Assembly (NCBI GenBank): GCA_938014865.1
Contig: CALLQJ010000257.1
Coordinates: forward strand, 1-12,931
Direction: 5' to 3'
Source of the DNA: an uncultured Fastidiosipila sp.
Lineage (GTDB): Bacteria > Bacillota > Clostridia > Saccharofermentanales > Fastidiosipilaceae
DNA length: 12,931 nucleotides
The notes under the pieces were generated by a model. The model worked only from the letters and a program-made list of their open reading frames with translations. It was not told where the DNA came from and searched no databases. This document shows positions 1 through 5,644 of this stretch, piece by piece. The translations under genes were made by a program, and so were the position numbers. How positions within the stretch are numbered: position 1 is the stretch's first letter; the number at the start of each line of letters is the position of its first letter.

Positions 1-2
1 CA

Positions 3-305
3 ACGTCTGCAGGCGAAGAAACAGCGGCTTCCGGGGCAAGCGGTGAAAGCTCCGGGCATGATGAAACGAGCGCCGTGAGCGACAGCGAGGAGGGGAGCAC
101 AGGCGAAGAGCCGGCTGAAACCTCCGGCAGCACAAATGATCCCGCGGCAGAAGAGGGGTCGGAAAAGAGCCCCGCGGAAAAAACGGATGAAAAGACAGAA
201 GCCGCAGACGGCGGAGATTCGAAAACAGCAGAAGATGCAGACACGCTGACGCCGACCGCCGAAAAAAGAGAAGACGCGCAGGCGGCCGGAAGCGAAGGCC
301 GTTAG
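3..305 (+). CDS. C-terminal end of an unidentified protein: acidic low-complexity tail (partial, 5' end outside window)
   Basis: The frame is open from the first complete codon at position 3 to a TAG at 303-305, giving 100 residues; the other two plus frames hit stops within the first 80 bases. There is no convincing start: the first possible one, GTG at 75, has no ribosome binding site, so this is most likely the tail of a longer gene starting upstream. The residues are almost all Glu, Asp, Ala, Ser, Thr, Gly and Lys, with practically no aromatic or large hydrophobic residues. This is typical of a disordered, strongly acidic C-terminal extension and not of a folded domain. The parent protein cannot be identified from this tail. 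No terminator lies between it and the tRNA gene, so transcription may run on to the hairpin at 525-560. Similar charged tails occur on the Mfd and AI-2E-family proteins further right. Confidence 0.6.
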   Translation, partial: TSAGEETAASGASGESSGHDETSAVSDSEEGSTGEEPAETSGSTNDPAAEEGSEKSPAEKTDEKTEAADGGDSKTAEDADTLTPTAEKREDAQAAGSEGR

Positions 306-342
306 ACACAAGATGGAAAAATCCGCAATAAAAAACGGGGAG

Positions 343-371
343 TTGACAGAAGCGGGAAGGTCTACTAGAAT
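343..371 (+). promoter_or_regulatory. Strong sigma-A-type promoter of the tRNA-Ala gene
   Basis: A perfect -35 hexamer TTGACA (343-348) and a -10 hexamer TAGAAT (366-371) are separated by exactly 17 bp. The predicted transcription start, near 378, is about 9 bases before the mature tRNA 5' end at 387, a normal short leader for RNase P removal. Its near-consensus quality fits a stable RNA gene. Confidence 0.85.
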
Positions 372-386
372 TAATTTCGTTCTCAG

Positions 387-462
<76 letters not shown>

Positions 463-468
463 AAAAAA

Positions 469-520
469 GCTTATGAGAAACGGATTTATAATGTTGAAGA
501 GTTCCGTCGGAATCATAAGC
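469..520 (+). other. Imperfect extended hairpin between tRNA-Ala and its terminator
   Basis: A perfect 8-bp inverted repeat, GCTTATGA (469-476) and TCATAAGC (513-520), encloses a second short pairing ACGGA/TCCGT. The transcript running from the tRNA to the terminator should therefore fold into a long stem-loop here. It could be a trailer structure guiding tRNA 3' processing or the body of a small RNA. No known family is recognised. Confidence 0.4.
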
Positions 521-524
521 ATTT

Positions 525-560
525 AAAAAGAGGTCAGGGAATGAAGCCTGACCTCTTTTT
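525..560. terminator. Symmetrical (bidirectional) intrinsic terminator
   Basis: AAAAAGAGGTCAGG (525-538) and CCTGACCTCTTTTT (547-560) are perfect complements around an 8-base loop. The GC-rich 9-bp stem is flanked by A5 on one side and T5 on the other, so it can end transcription from the tRNA on the plus strand and from the lipoprotein gene (stop at 604) on the minus strand. Confidence 0.93.
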
Positions 561-603
561 GTATGCTTAAATCGCTTATTGCTTAAAACATAAGTTAAAA
601 ATC

Positions 604-1680
604 TCAGCCTACATACTGCGAATGCATAAAGCCGAAGCCTAAGCTGTAGTCAAAGACATCGTACAAAGCAGCCGGCGCCCCGAGGTAAAAGCCCGTCGTA
701 GGCAAGGGATCGACAAACCAGATCCAGGTGCCTTCTTCCAAGGTTCCGATAATCTGTGCGTCATCACTGGCCCAGTCACGGATGTTGAGGCGGTTTCCGC
801 CCAGGCGGAAGGCCGAGCCGGTCCTCGCTTTTACATCATTGAATTCTTTGGCGGCGGAAGCCTTGTAGGCGGCATCCCGCGAAAGTTTCGTTTTAGAAAC
901 CATATAGTAGCCGCCGCTCTTGTTCAGCCGCAGCGTATAGCGTGTCTTCGCCAGAGGCCGGTGGTCAATGAGATGGAGGTCTTTTCGCACAATCGGGGCA
1001 CTGAAGCCGACGGTGACCTCGTCGACGACCATGCGGGCAATCGGATTTTCCCGCTCTTCGCGCCCGCTTTCGGCGTTCACGTATTCGTAATTGAACTCGT
1101 AGGCATCATAGTAGATGTCCTGTCCTTCCTGCGAGAGTTCCGGATCCAGCCAGAAGGAAGAAGGGGTAAAGTTGCGCAGATCGATTTCATAATCACTGCG
1201 GAAACTGTCGCTTTCTTTGTCATAGGCGAGGACATAGTCCGCATTCAGCGGCAGGGTAATATCGGGATTGAAATTTTCCTGCAGCAGCTGTTCGTAATTG
1301 CTGCGGGAGAAATGATCCGTGCCGACTTCCTCGGCGGCATTTAAAAGCAGCTGACTGCCAGAGAAAATCACGAGCGGCAGCTGCTGAACAGCAATGAAAT
1401 CCGGAAATTCCGTATATTCCCGGAAGGGCCCGTTCACACAAGACGAAATATAGGCTTCAATTTCCGGGATATCCGCCGCCGTAAGCGTGATGAGCGGGGC
1501 CGCTTCCGTCGTTGAGGACGGCGAGTCTTCACCGGAAAGCGGCGCAGCGTCCGGATGGCTCTTTTCTGTTTTCTCCGTCTCCTCCGGATCTCCCTTGCAG
1601 CCGGGAAGAAGGAGGCAAGGCATAAGCAGAAAGGCAATAATGAGCAGCGGGAGTTTTTGTCTCAAAGCGTCTCGCTTCAT
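604..1680 (-). CDS. Predicted lipoprotein with C-terminal SH3-like (SH3b) domain
   Basis: This is a 358-residue protein. Residues 1-28 form a lipoprotein signal: basic start, hydrophobic core and lipobox LLPGC, with the predicted lipidated Cys at 28. A disordered linker rich in Glu, Ser, Thr and Pro follows (about 29-65), then a region I do not recognise (about 66-288). The last 70 residues resemble a bacterial SH3 domain: NRLNIRDWASDDAQIIGTL (296-314) matches the usual LNVRxxPsxxsxVIGxL pattern, and the end GFGFMHSQYVG matches the usual closing GYVxxxYV strand. Such domains commonly bind cell-wall peptide or other surface ligands, so a lipid-anchored protein on the outer face of the membrane is likely; the exact role is unknown. 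The start is supported by AGGAG (1689-1693) 8 bases before the ATG, inside the end of deoC. The ATGA overlap with deoC implies one transcript and coupled translation. Confidence 0.82.
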   Translation of the reverse strand: MKRDALRQKLPLLIIAFLLMPCLLLPGCKGDPEETEKTEKSHPDAAPLSGEDSPSSTTEAAPLITLTAADIPEIEAYISSCVNGPFREYTEFPDFIAVQQLPLVIFSGSQLLLNAAEEVGTDHFSRSNYEQLLQENFNPDITLPLNADYVLAYDKESDSFRSDYEIDLRNFTPSSFWLDPELSQEGQDIYYDAYEFNYEYVNAESGREERENPIARMVVDEVTVGFSAPIVRKDLHLIDHRPLAKTRYTLRLNKSGGYYMVSKTKLSRDAAYKASAAKEFNDVKARTGSAFRLGGNRLNIRDWASDDAQIIGTLEEGTWIWFVDPLPTTGFYLGAPAALYDVFDYSLGFGFMHSQYVG

Positions 1681-2351
1681 GATTCCGGCTCCTCTCCGAG
1701 GCCTAAGGCTTCGCCCGCCCGGCTCATGCCGAGCACATCGGCGCCGGCGTCAAGCAGCGTGAGCATCTCTTCACGGCTGCGGATGCCGCCGGAGGCTTTG
1801 ATTTTAACCGTATCCGGCAGGGCGTCCCGCATGATGCGCACGGCCTCGGCCGTGGCCCCCTGACCGGCATAGCCGCTGGACGTTTTGGCGTAGTCAATGC
1901 CGTAGTCAGCGGCGATTTTGCAGTAACGGCGCAGCTCCTCTTCGCTGAGCAGTCCCGTTTCCATAATCAGCTTTAAGACGACGCCGTCGGCAGCCTCGCG
2001 GAAGAGATGGATCTTCTTGGCCGTTTCGTCCCAGCGTCCGGATTTAATGAGGTAAGTCGGACCGACCACATCGATTTCATCTATGCCCAGGCTTGCGAGC
2101 TCGCGGATTTCCGACCAGATCACCCGGTCCGAGTGATAGCCGAACGGAAAGCCCGCCACGGATACCAGCAGGGTATCCGGCGCGAAGGTCTCGCGGTACT
2201 TCAGCGCTTCTTCGGCAAAAACCGGCGGAATGCAGGCGCCCTTGCAGCCCCACTCCGAGGCTTCGCTGATGGTTCTGATGATGTCTTCCGATGTGCTCTC
2301 AGGCTTAAGCAGGGTATGTTCTACTTTGCTCAAAAGCTCCTTATTGTCCAT
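1677..2351 (-). CDS. deoC: Deoxyribose-phosphate aldolase
   Basis: DeoC is a cytosolic class I aldolase that splits 2-deoxyribose 5-phosphate into glyceraldehyde 3-phosphate and acetaldehyde, the last step of deoxynucleoside breakdown. The 224-residue length is normal for the TIM-barrel family. Visible signatures are DEIDVV (91-96, with the proton-relay Asp94), KLIMETGLL (127-135), the Schiff-base motif YAKTSSG with Lys156, and VKIKASGGIR (182-191) with the second active-site Lys185. GMSR (208-211) matches the phosphate-binding end of the barrel. GGAGG (2358-2362) stands 6 bases before the ATG. The usual deo partners (phosphorylase, phosphopentomutase, kinase) are absent from the window; instead the gene overlaps a lipoprotein gene by ATGA. 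A product could feed glycolysis through the gap enzyme encoded further right, but the two genes are not linked. Confidence 0.95.
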   Translation of the reverse strand: MDNKELLSKVEHTLLKPESTSEDIIRTISEASEWGCKGACIPPVFAEEALKYRETFAPDTLLVSVAGFPFGYHSDRVIWSEIRELASLGIDEIDVVGPTYLIKSGRWDETAKKIHLFREAADGVVLKLIMETGLLSEEELRRYCKIAADYGIDYAKTSSGYAGQGATAEAVRIMRDALPDTVKIKASGGIRSREEMLTLLDAGADVLGMSRAGEALGLGEEPES

Positions 2352-2382
2352 GTGCTGCCTCCGTCTTTTTCATTTACTATAC

Positions 2383-2388
2383 ATTTTA
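2383..2388 (-). promoter_or_regulatory. Candidate extended -10 promoter for deoC and the lipoprotein gene
   Basis: Read on the minus strand, TGC-TAAAAT gives a TGn-extended -10 element; the -35 region is poor. Transcription would start near 2376, leaving a leader of about 25 bases containing the GGAGG site. A 7-bp inverted repeat GGGCTTT/AAAGCCC (2401-2407 and 2426-2432) lies just upstream. Confidence 0.4.
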
Positions 2389-2484
2389 GCATTGATCGGA
2401 GGGCTTTGGCCGCGAAAAAAGAGAAAAAGCCCGTCTCAGAAGGCTTCAGGCCGCAAAGACTCCGTCAATTTTCTCCGGACATGG

Positions 2485-2490
2485 TAAAAT
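2485..2490 (+). promoter_or_regulatory. Candidate extended -10 promoter for the MBL-fold gene
   Basis: TGG-TAAAAT (2482-2490) is a TGn-extended -10 element with no good -35 hexamer. The predicted start near 2497 would leave about 48 bases of leader before the GTG start codon. Confidence 0.45.
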
Positions 2491-2545
2491 AGCCTACACT
2501 GCAGATAAAAGAGAATTCAGTTAAGCTGAGAACAAAGGAGACAGC

Positions 2546-3298
2546 GTGCGTCAGTTATTTTATTTAAATCACAGCGGATTTGTTCTGGAGCTCGAACGGG
2601 CGGTTTTGGTCTTTGACTACTTTACGGACCCGGCCTCCGTCCTGAGCCGTTACGAAGAAAGTGCCAAGAGCTTTTTCTTCTTTGTGTCGCATGCGCATTA
2701 CGACCACTGGAACAGTGATATTTTCCATTTCAGCCCGCCCGGAAGGCGTTTCTTCTTTTTGGAAGAAGGCTGCGAGCTGCCGGATTTCTCCTTTCAGGAG
2801 GCGCGGGAAGACGAACGGATTTATAAGGTCAAGCCGGGTTTCTGCGAGGAGAATGAAGCGATGGCCGAGGCCGGTCTGCGCCGGGTGCGGGCGATGGGAT
2901 CTACGGATGAAGGCGTTTCTTTCCTGATCGATACCGAGGACGGCATTGTTTTCCACAGCGGCGATCTGAATTTCTGGGACTGGGAAGCACCGGGCGAGGT
3001 CGACAAAGCGATGGAAGCGGCCTACCGTACGGAATTGGAGCGGGTGGCAGAAGCGGCAGGCGGAAAGAAGCTCTGGCTGACCATGCTGCCGGTGGACCAG
3101 CGTTTGGGGGAGAAGGCCTTTGCCGGGGCGATGGTGTTCTTTGAGTACTTTAAGACGGATTATTTTGTCCCGGATCACCTGAACGGCGGCTTTGACCTGC
3201 CCGGGAAACTGGCCGGCAAAGTGCCGGAGGGCGCGGCGGAGGTCCTGCCCATGATTACGCCGGGGCAGCACTATCGGCTTAAGAAAGGCAGCGCCTGA
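2546..3298 (+). CDS. Metallo-beta-lactamase-fold hydrolase of unknown substrate
   Basis: This 250-residue soluble protein is a small stand-alone MBL-fold domain. It carries the signature SHAHYDHW (48-55), which is the HxHxDH metal motif with His49, His51, Asp53 and His54. Further metal or active-site candidates are GSTDEG (118-123), HSGDLNFWDW (137-146, with Asp140) and PDHLNGG (209-215, with the late conserved-type His211). These imply a two-metal hydrolase, but nothing fixes the substrate; it resembles the UlaG-like or general hydrolase group more than true beta-lactamases. There is no signal peptide, so it should be cytosolic. The start is GTG, chosen because AAAGGAG (2534-2540) sits 5 bases before it and MRQLFYLNHSGF reads as the normal first strand of this group. 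The gene stands alone, divergent from deoC and convergent with the polyphosphate kinase. Confidence 0.85.
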   Translation: MRQLFYLNHSGFVLELERAVLVFDYFTDPASVLSRYEESAKSFFFFVSHAHYDHWNSDIFHFSPPGRRFFFLEEGCELPDFSFQEAREDERIYKVKPGFCEENEAMAEAGLRRVRAMGSTDEGVSFLIDTEDGIVFHSGDLNFWDWEAPGEVDKAMEAAYRTELERVAEAAGGKKLWLTMLPVDQRLGEKAFAGAMVFFEYFKTDYFVPDHLNGGFDLPGKLAGKVPEGAAEVLPMITPGQHYRLKKGSA

Positions 3299-3326
3299 GA
3301 AGCTGCTCTTGGCAAGATAAAAGCAG

Positions 3327-3362
3327 AAGGCCGTTTTCCTGCTCCGGCAGAAAGACGGCCTT
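3327..3362 (-). terminator. Long hairpin, likely terminator of the ppk2 gene
   Basis: AAGGCCGT (3327-3334) pairs with ACGGCCTT (3355-3362), and an inner CTGC/GCAG stem closes a TCCG loop. Read on the minus strand the hairpin is followed by CTGCTTTTAT, a modest T-rich tract. On the plus strand it is followed by A residues, so it more likely acts on transcripts from ppk2. Confidence 0.5.
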
Positions 3363-3388
3363 AAAAATCTCCTGAGTGCCTTTGAGGC

Positions 3389-3419
3389 AGCCTCCCGAGC
3401 GGGCGCCCGGGCTTTTTTT
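3389..3419 (+). terminator. Probable intrinsic terminator of the MBL-fold gene
   Basis: A GC-rich imperfect hairpin (AG plus CCCG pairing with CGGG plus CT, with a 3-base bulge) runs directly into T7 at 3413-3419, about 115 bases after the stop codon. The pairing is imperfect, but the uninterrupted T-run after a run of G and C is characteristic. Confidence 0.6.
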
Positions 3420-3436
3420 ATTCTTCCTTAGCGTCT

Positions 3437-4363
3437 TTAATTGTCTTTGTCTTCCAGAAGAATCCGCCATTTTTCCAGCTCGCCCTTTTCGGCGGCGGAA
3501 AGCTCGGGGATTTTCGGATCCATCTTCAGCAAGGTCTCGGCCACGACTTGGGAGATGAGAGCCCGGGAGAACCACTTGCGGTCGGCCGGCACCACATACC
3601 AGGGGGCATATTCCGTGGCGGTTTTGCGGATCATTTTCTGATAAAGCTCCTGGTAATCATCCCAGTGTTCGCGTTCGGCAATGTCCCCGGCGGAAAACTT
3701 CCAGTTTTTATCTTCTTCTTCGATGCGGTCCAGAAGACGCTCGCGCTGCTCTTCTTTGGAAAGATGCAGGAAGAATTTCAGGATGACATAGCCTTGCTTC
3801 GTCAGATAATCTTCCCAGTTCTTGATCTGCTCGTAGCGGGCCTCCCAGACGCCGTCGCCGATGAGTTCGTCGGGAATCTGCTGATCCCGGAGCAGGTCGT
3901 GCAGCTGGGTGACGACCACTTCTTCATAATGGGAGCGGTTGAAAATGCCGATTTCGCCGCGGCGGGGCAAGGCCTTATTGATCCGCCACATATAATCGTG
4001 ATCGCGTTCTTCGGCATTCGGGACCTTAAAAGAGGTCACGTGGGTGCCCTGGGGATTGACCCCGCTCATCACATGCTTGATGGCCCCGTCTTTTCCGGCG
4101 GCGTCCATGGCTTGAAATATGATCAGCAGGGCCTGTTCATTTTCGGCATAAAGCTTTTCCTGCTGCCGGAACATGATCTCTTTATTTTGTTCGAGCAGGA
4201 GATTGCCGGTCTTCTTGCTGAGATTTGCCTTGTCATTGCAGTCGATGCTGCTGAGTTTGAAATTCGGATCATCCGCGACCCGGTAAGGCGCGGAATCCAA
4301 AAACGGCAGGCTTGCCGCGTCCACGTAAAGCGCCTTTTTGTTCTTTTTCTTCTTCTTGCCCAT
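3437..4363 (-). CDS. ppk2: Polyphosphate kinase 2 family protein (polyphosphate:nucleotide phosphotransferase)
   Basis: PPK2 enzymes transfer phosphate between polyphosphate and nucleotides, usually making NTPs or NDPs from polyP in the cytosol. The 308-residue length fits a single-domain member. The Walker A loop is FQAMDAAGKDG (83-93; Asp87 and Lys91 are the expected catalytic or nucleotide-binding residues). The Walker B region is IGIFNRSHYEEVV (138-150), and a lid region rich in Arg follows at about 205-235. WKFS (221-224) and APWYVVPADRKWFSR (252-266) are also typical. The sequence looks closest to the PPK2 subgroup that carries the NRSHYE motif. Which direction and nucleotide it prefers (AMP, ADP or GDP) cannot be read from sequence. 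The N-terminus is highly basic (MGKKKKKNKK). GGAGG (4368-4372) is only 4 bases before the ATG, a short spacing. The gene is monocistronic and convergent with the MBL-fold gene. Confidence 0.93.
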   Translation of the reverse strand: MGKKKKKNKKALYVDAASLPFLDSAPYRVADDPNFKLSSIDCNDKANLSKKTGNLLLEQNKEIMFRQQEKLYAENEQALLIIFQAMDAAGKDGAIKHVMSGVNPQGTHVTSFKVPNAEERDHDYMWRINKALPRRGEIGIFNRSHYEEVVVTQLHDLLRDQQIPDELIGDGVWEARYEQIKNWEDYLTKQGYVILKFFLHLSKEEQRERLLDRIEEEDKNWKFSAGDIAEREHWDDYQELYQKMIRKTATEYAPWYVVPADRKWFSRALISQVVAETLLKMDPKIPELSAAEKGELEKWRILLEDKDN

Positions 4364-4434
4364 GATGCCTCCAGTCTTCTGCCCGTGAATGTATAACGGA
4401 GCGGATTTTCGGTATTTTTATACAATAAAATTTC

Positions 4435-4515
4435 TTACAGGAGCAGTATACATGTCAAGCGGCGGAAAGGCCGCAGATGAAATACTGTTGTAAGGATACT
4501 GTTACAGAGCTGTAA
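4435..4515 (-). promoter_or_regulatory. Possible control region of ppk2: tandem and inverted short repeats
   Basis: Upstream of ppk2 lie two copies of ATACTGTT (4482-4489 and 4496-4503, offset 14 bp) and four copies of TTACA/TGTAA (4435, 4489, 4502 and 4511), two of which form TTACA-GAGC-TGTAA. A minus-strand TATACT (4445-4450) could serve as a -10 without a recognisable -35. The repeats would then lie about 44-65 bp upstream of the start, a position often used by activators. No regulator can be named. Confidence 0.3.
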
Positions 4516-4556
4516 AAAAGCCCGCAGAAACAGCCTTTCTGATATGACAGGCTTTT
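4516..4556. terminator. Orphan terminator-like hairpin in the ppk2-pth intergenic region
   Basis: AAAAGCC (4516-4522) pairs with GGCTTTT (4550-4556), and inside it CAGAAA (4525-4530) pairs with TTTCTG (4536-4541). A-rich and T-rich flanks make it terminator-like in both directions, but no gene ends here. It may insulate the two divergent genes or end an unannotated small RNA. Confidence 0.4.
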
Positions 4557-4666
4557 GTCAAGGGGTGTTTTGTAATATTTGGCCGTGAAAGTTCACTTTT
4601 GCCCTCTTTCGGGGGAGAAGTCCGGGAGCCTGTTCGTCTCTCACGGACCCGGCAAGAAAAGCCCAT

Positions 4667-4788
4667 TGTGGATAACTTTGCATTTATGCGCCGGATTTAA
4701 CGTTTTGCTAACAAGCTCAGGGGCTGATATCAAGCTATCCACAAAGTTTTCCACATTATCCACAATTTTCCCGCGGTTTTTATCCACA
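4667..4788. promoter_or_regulatory. Cluster of DnaA boxes (candidate oriC, origin-accessory or DnaA-controlled site)
   Basis: Three perfect TTATCCACA 9-mers are present: one inverted at 4667-4675 and two direct at 4756-4764 and 4780-4788. Two single-mismatch copies lie between them: CTATCCACA at 4735-4743 and TTTTCCACA at 4747-4755, the last directly abutting the perfect box at 4756. TTATCCACA is the established DnaA-ATP/ADP binding consensus across bacteria, and such density is not expected by chance in 122 bp. An AT-rich stretch (about 4852-4935) that could unwind lies to the right. Genes to the right all point away on the plus strand, and the nearest to the left points away on the minus strand. 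Whether this is the origin itself depends on genome context not visible here; dnaA is not in the window. Confidence 0.8.
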
Positions 4789-4925
4789 ATTTGAAAGGCT
4801 GCTTACTTTTCCTCCGCAAGGGCTTTTGTTCACGTGCCGCGGACAGAAAGATGTTTCAAAAATGTTACAATCGAAAATATGTTTGTCATATTCGCCGCAA
4901 ATTACCCTCTTTTCGCCGGGCATGT

Positions 4926-4931
4926 TATAAT
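4926..4931 (+). promoter_or_regulatory. Extended -10 promoter of the pth-mfd operon
   Basis: TGT-TATAAT (4923-4931) is a perfect -10 with the TGn extension; TTACCC (4903-4908) at 17-bp spacing is a weak -35. Transcription would start near 4938, leaving about 85 bases of leader. A perfect 9-bp direct repeat CTGTTTTCA (4936-4944 and 4949-4957) covers the start point, and an inverted repeat AATATG/CATATT (4876-4892) lies just upstream, so repression at this promoter is plausible. Confidence 0.6.
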
Positions 4932-5023
4932 TTGCCTGTTTTCATACACTGTTTTCACCCGCGGCAGGGGCCTCGGGCCGGAAAACGGTGCGTTTTGCTG
5001 TGCGTGAGGAGGAAAGTCTGAAA

Positions 5024-5636
5024 ATGACGGCGGAAAGCAAGGAAGAACATAGAATAAAAGTGATTTGCGGTCTGGGCAATCCGGGCCCCGAATACATGAA
5101 GACCCGGCATAATTGCGGCTTTATGGTGCTGGAGCATTTGGCCGGGCGTTTCGGCGGGCGCTGGCAGAAGACCAAGTTTAAGGCGGACTGCTGCCGGGCC
5201 GTGATCGGCGGGCAGAGGCTTTACTTGCTGAAGCCTTTGACCTATATGAATAATTCCGGCGAGGCGCTGCGGGCTTTTCTTGACTATTACCGCCTGAAGC
5301 CGGAAGACGTTCTGCTGATCTACGACGACGTGGACGTTGAACTCGGCAGCATCCGTATCCGCGAACACGGCAGTGCCGGCTCGCATGCGCTCGGTTATCC
5401 GCGAAATCGGCTCGAAAAATTTCCCGCGCATCCGGGTCGGCATCGGCCCGCAGCCCGAGCGGATCGATATCGTAGACTATGTCTTAGGCGCCATCCCCGA
5501 AGAGGAAGGGCAAGTGCTCGAAGAAGCGATCGAGGATGCGGCGTCGGCGGCCGCGGTGATCGCGGGGGGCGATATACAGAAAGCGATGAATACTTATAAC
5601 AGCCGGAAGGGCAGTCATGCCAACGGAGAACATTAA
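5024..5636 (+). pseudogene. pth: Peptidyl-tRNA hydrolase, frameshifted by an apparent 8-bp deletion
   Basis: Pth releases stalled peptides from peptidyl-tRNA in the cytosol and is normally essential. The first 121 codons read as a good Pth: GLGNPG (16-21, catalytic-type Asn19), TRHNCGF (27-33, catalytic His29), PLTYMNNSGE (71-80) and YDDVDVELG (100-108). After GSAGSH (ending at 5386) this frame turns to junk (arginine-rich) and stops at 5597-5599. The proper continuation, MRSVIREIGSKNFPRIRVGI, is in another frame from 5385 to the TAA at 5634-5636. The family has a conserved His-Asn-Gly between the two parts, so about 8 bases are missing and the substrate-binding Asn (Asn114 in E. coli) is gone. 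The start at ATG 5024 is preferred, with AGGAGG at 5007-5012, over an in-frame GTG at 4988 that lies before that site. mfd follows 8 bases after the restored stop. A sequencing or assembly error is a serious alternative. Confidence 0.88.
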
Positions 5637-5644
5637 GAGGCCTG

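Larger units (their letters stand above)
4373..5006. other. Gene-free 0.6-kb intergenic region between divergent ppk2 and pth
   Basis: No credible gene lies here: the short open frames lack ribosome binding sites and overlap the DnaA boxes. From left to right I see short repeats upstream of ppk2 (4435-4515), a terminator-like hairpin (4516-4556), a stretch of local inverted repeats (about 4585-4655, including CCGGG/CCCGG) with no recognised function, the DnaA-box cluster (4667-4788), an AT-rich stretch (about 4852-4935) and the pth promoter. The density of signals suggests a regulatory or replication locus. Confidence 0.6.

Noticed and set aside
3548..4396. Open plus-strand frame of 282 codons opposite ppk2
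   Set aside because: It is antisense to a protein with clear PPK2 motifs; its predicted product has no family features. The same reasoning removes the antisense frames opposite the MBL-fold gene, the AI-2E-family gene and gap.
4579..5021. Short open frames within the ppk2-pth intergenic region
   Set aside because: They overlap DnaA boxes and promoter signals, lack ribosome sites and show no protein-like composition.
4988..5023. GTG at 4988 as the pth start
   Set aside because: It lies upstream of the only good ribosome site (AGGAGG, 5007-5012); the ATG at 5024 lies after it and gives the usual Pth N-terminus.
5381..5390. Programmed +1 frameshift in pth
   Set aside because: Skipping one base would restore the frame but still leave out His-Asn-Gly, and there is no slippery heptamer or stimulatory element, so a deletion or sequence error fits better.
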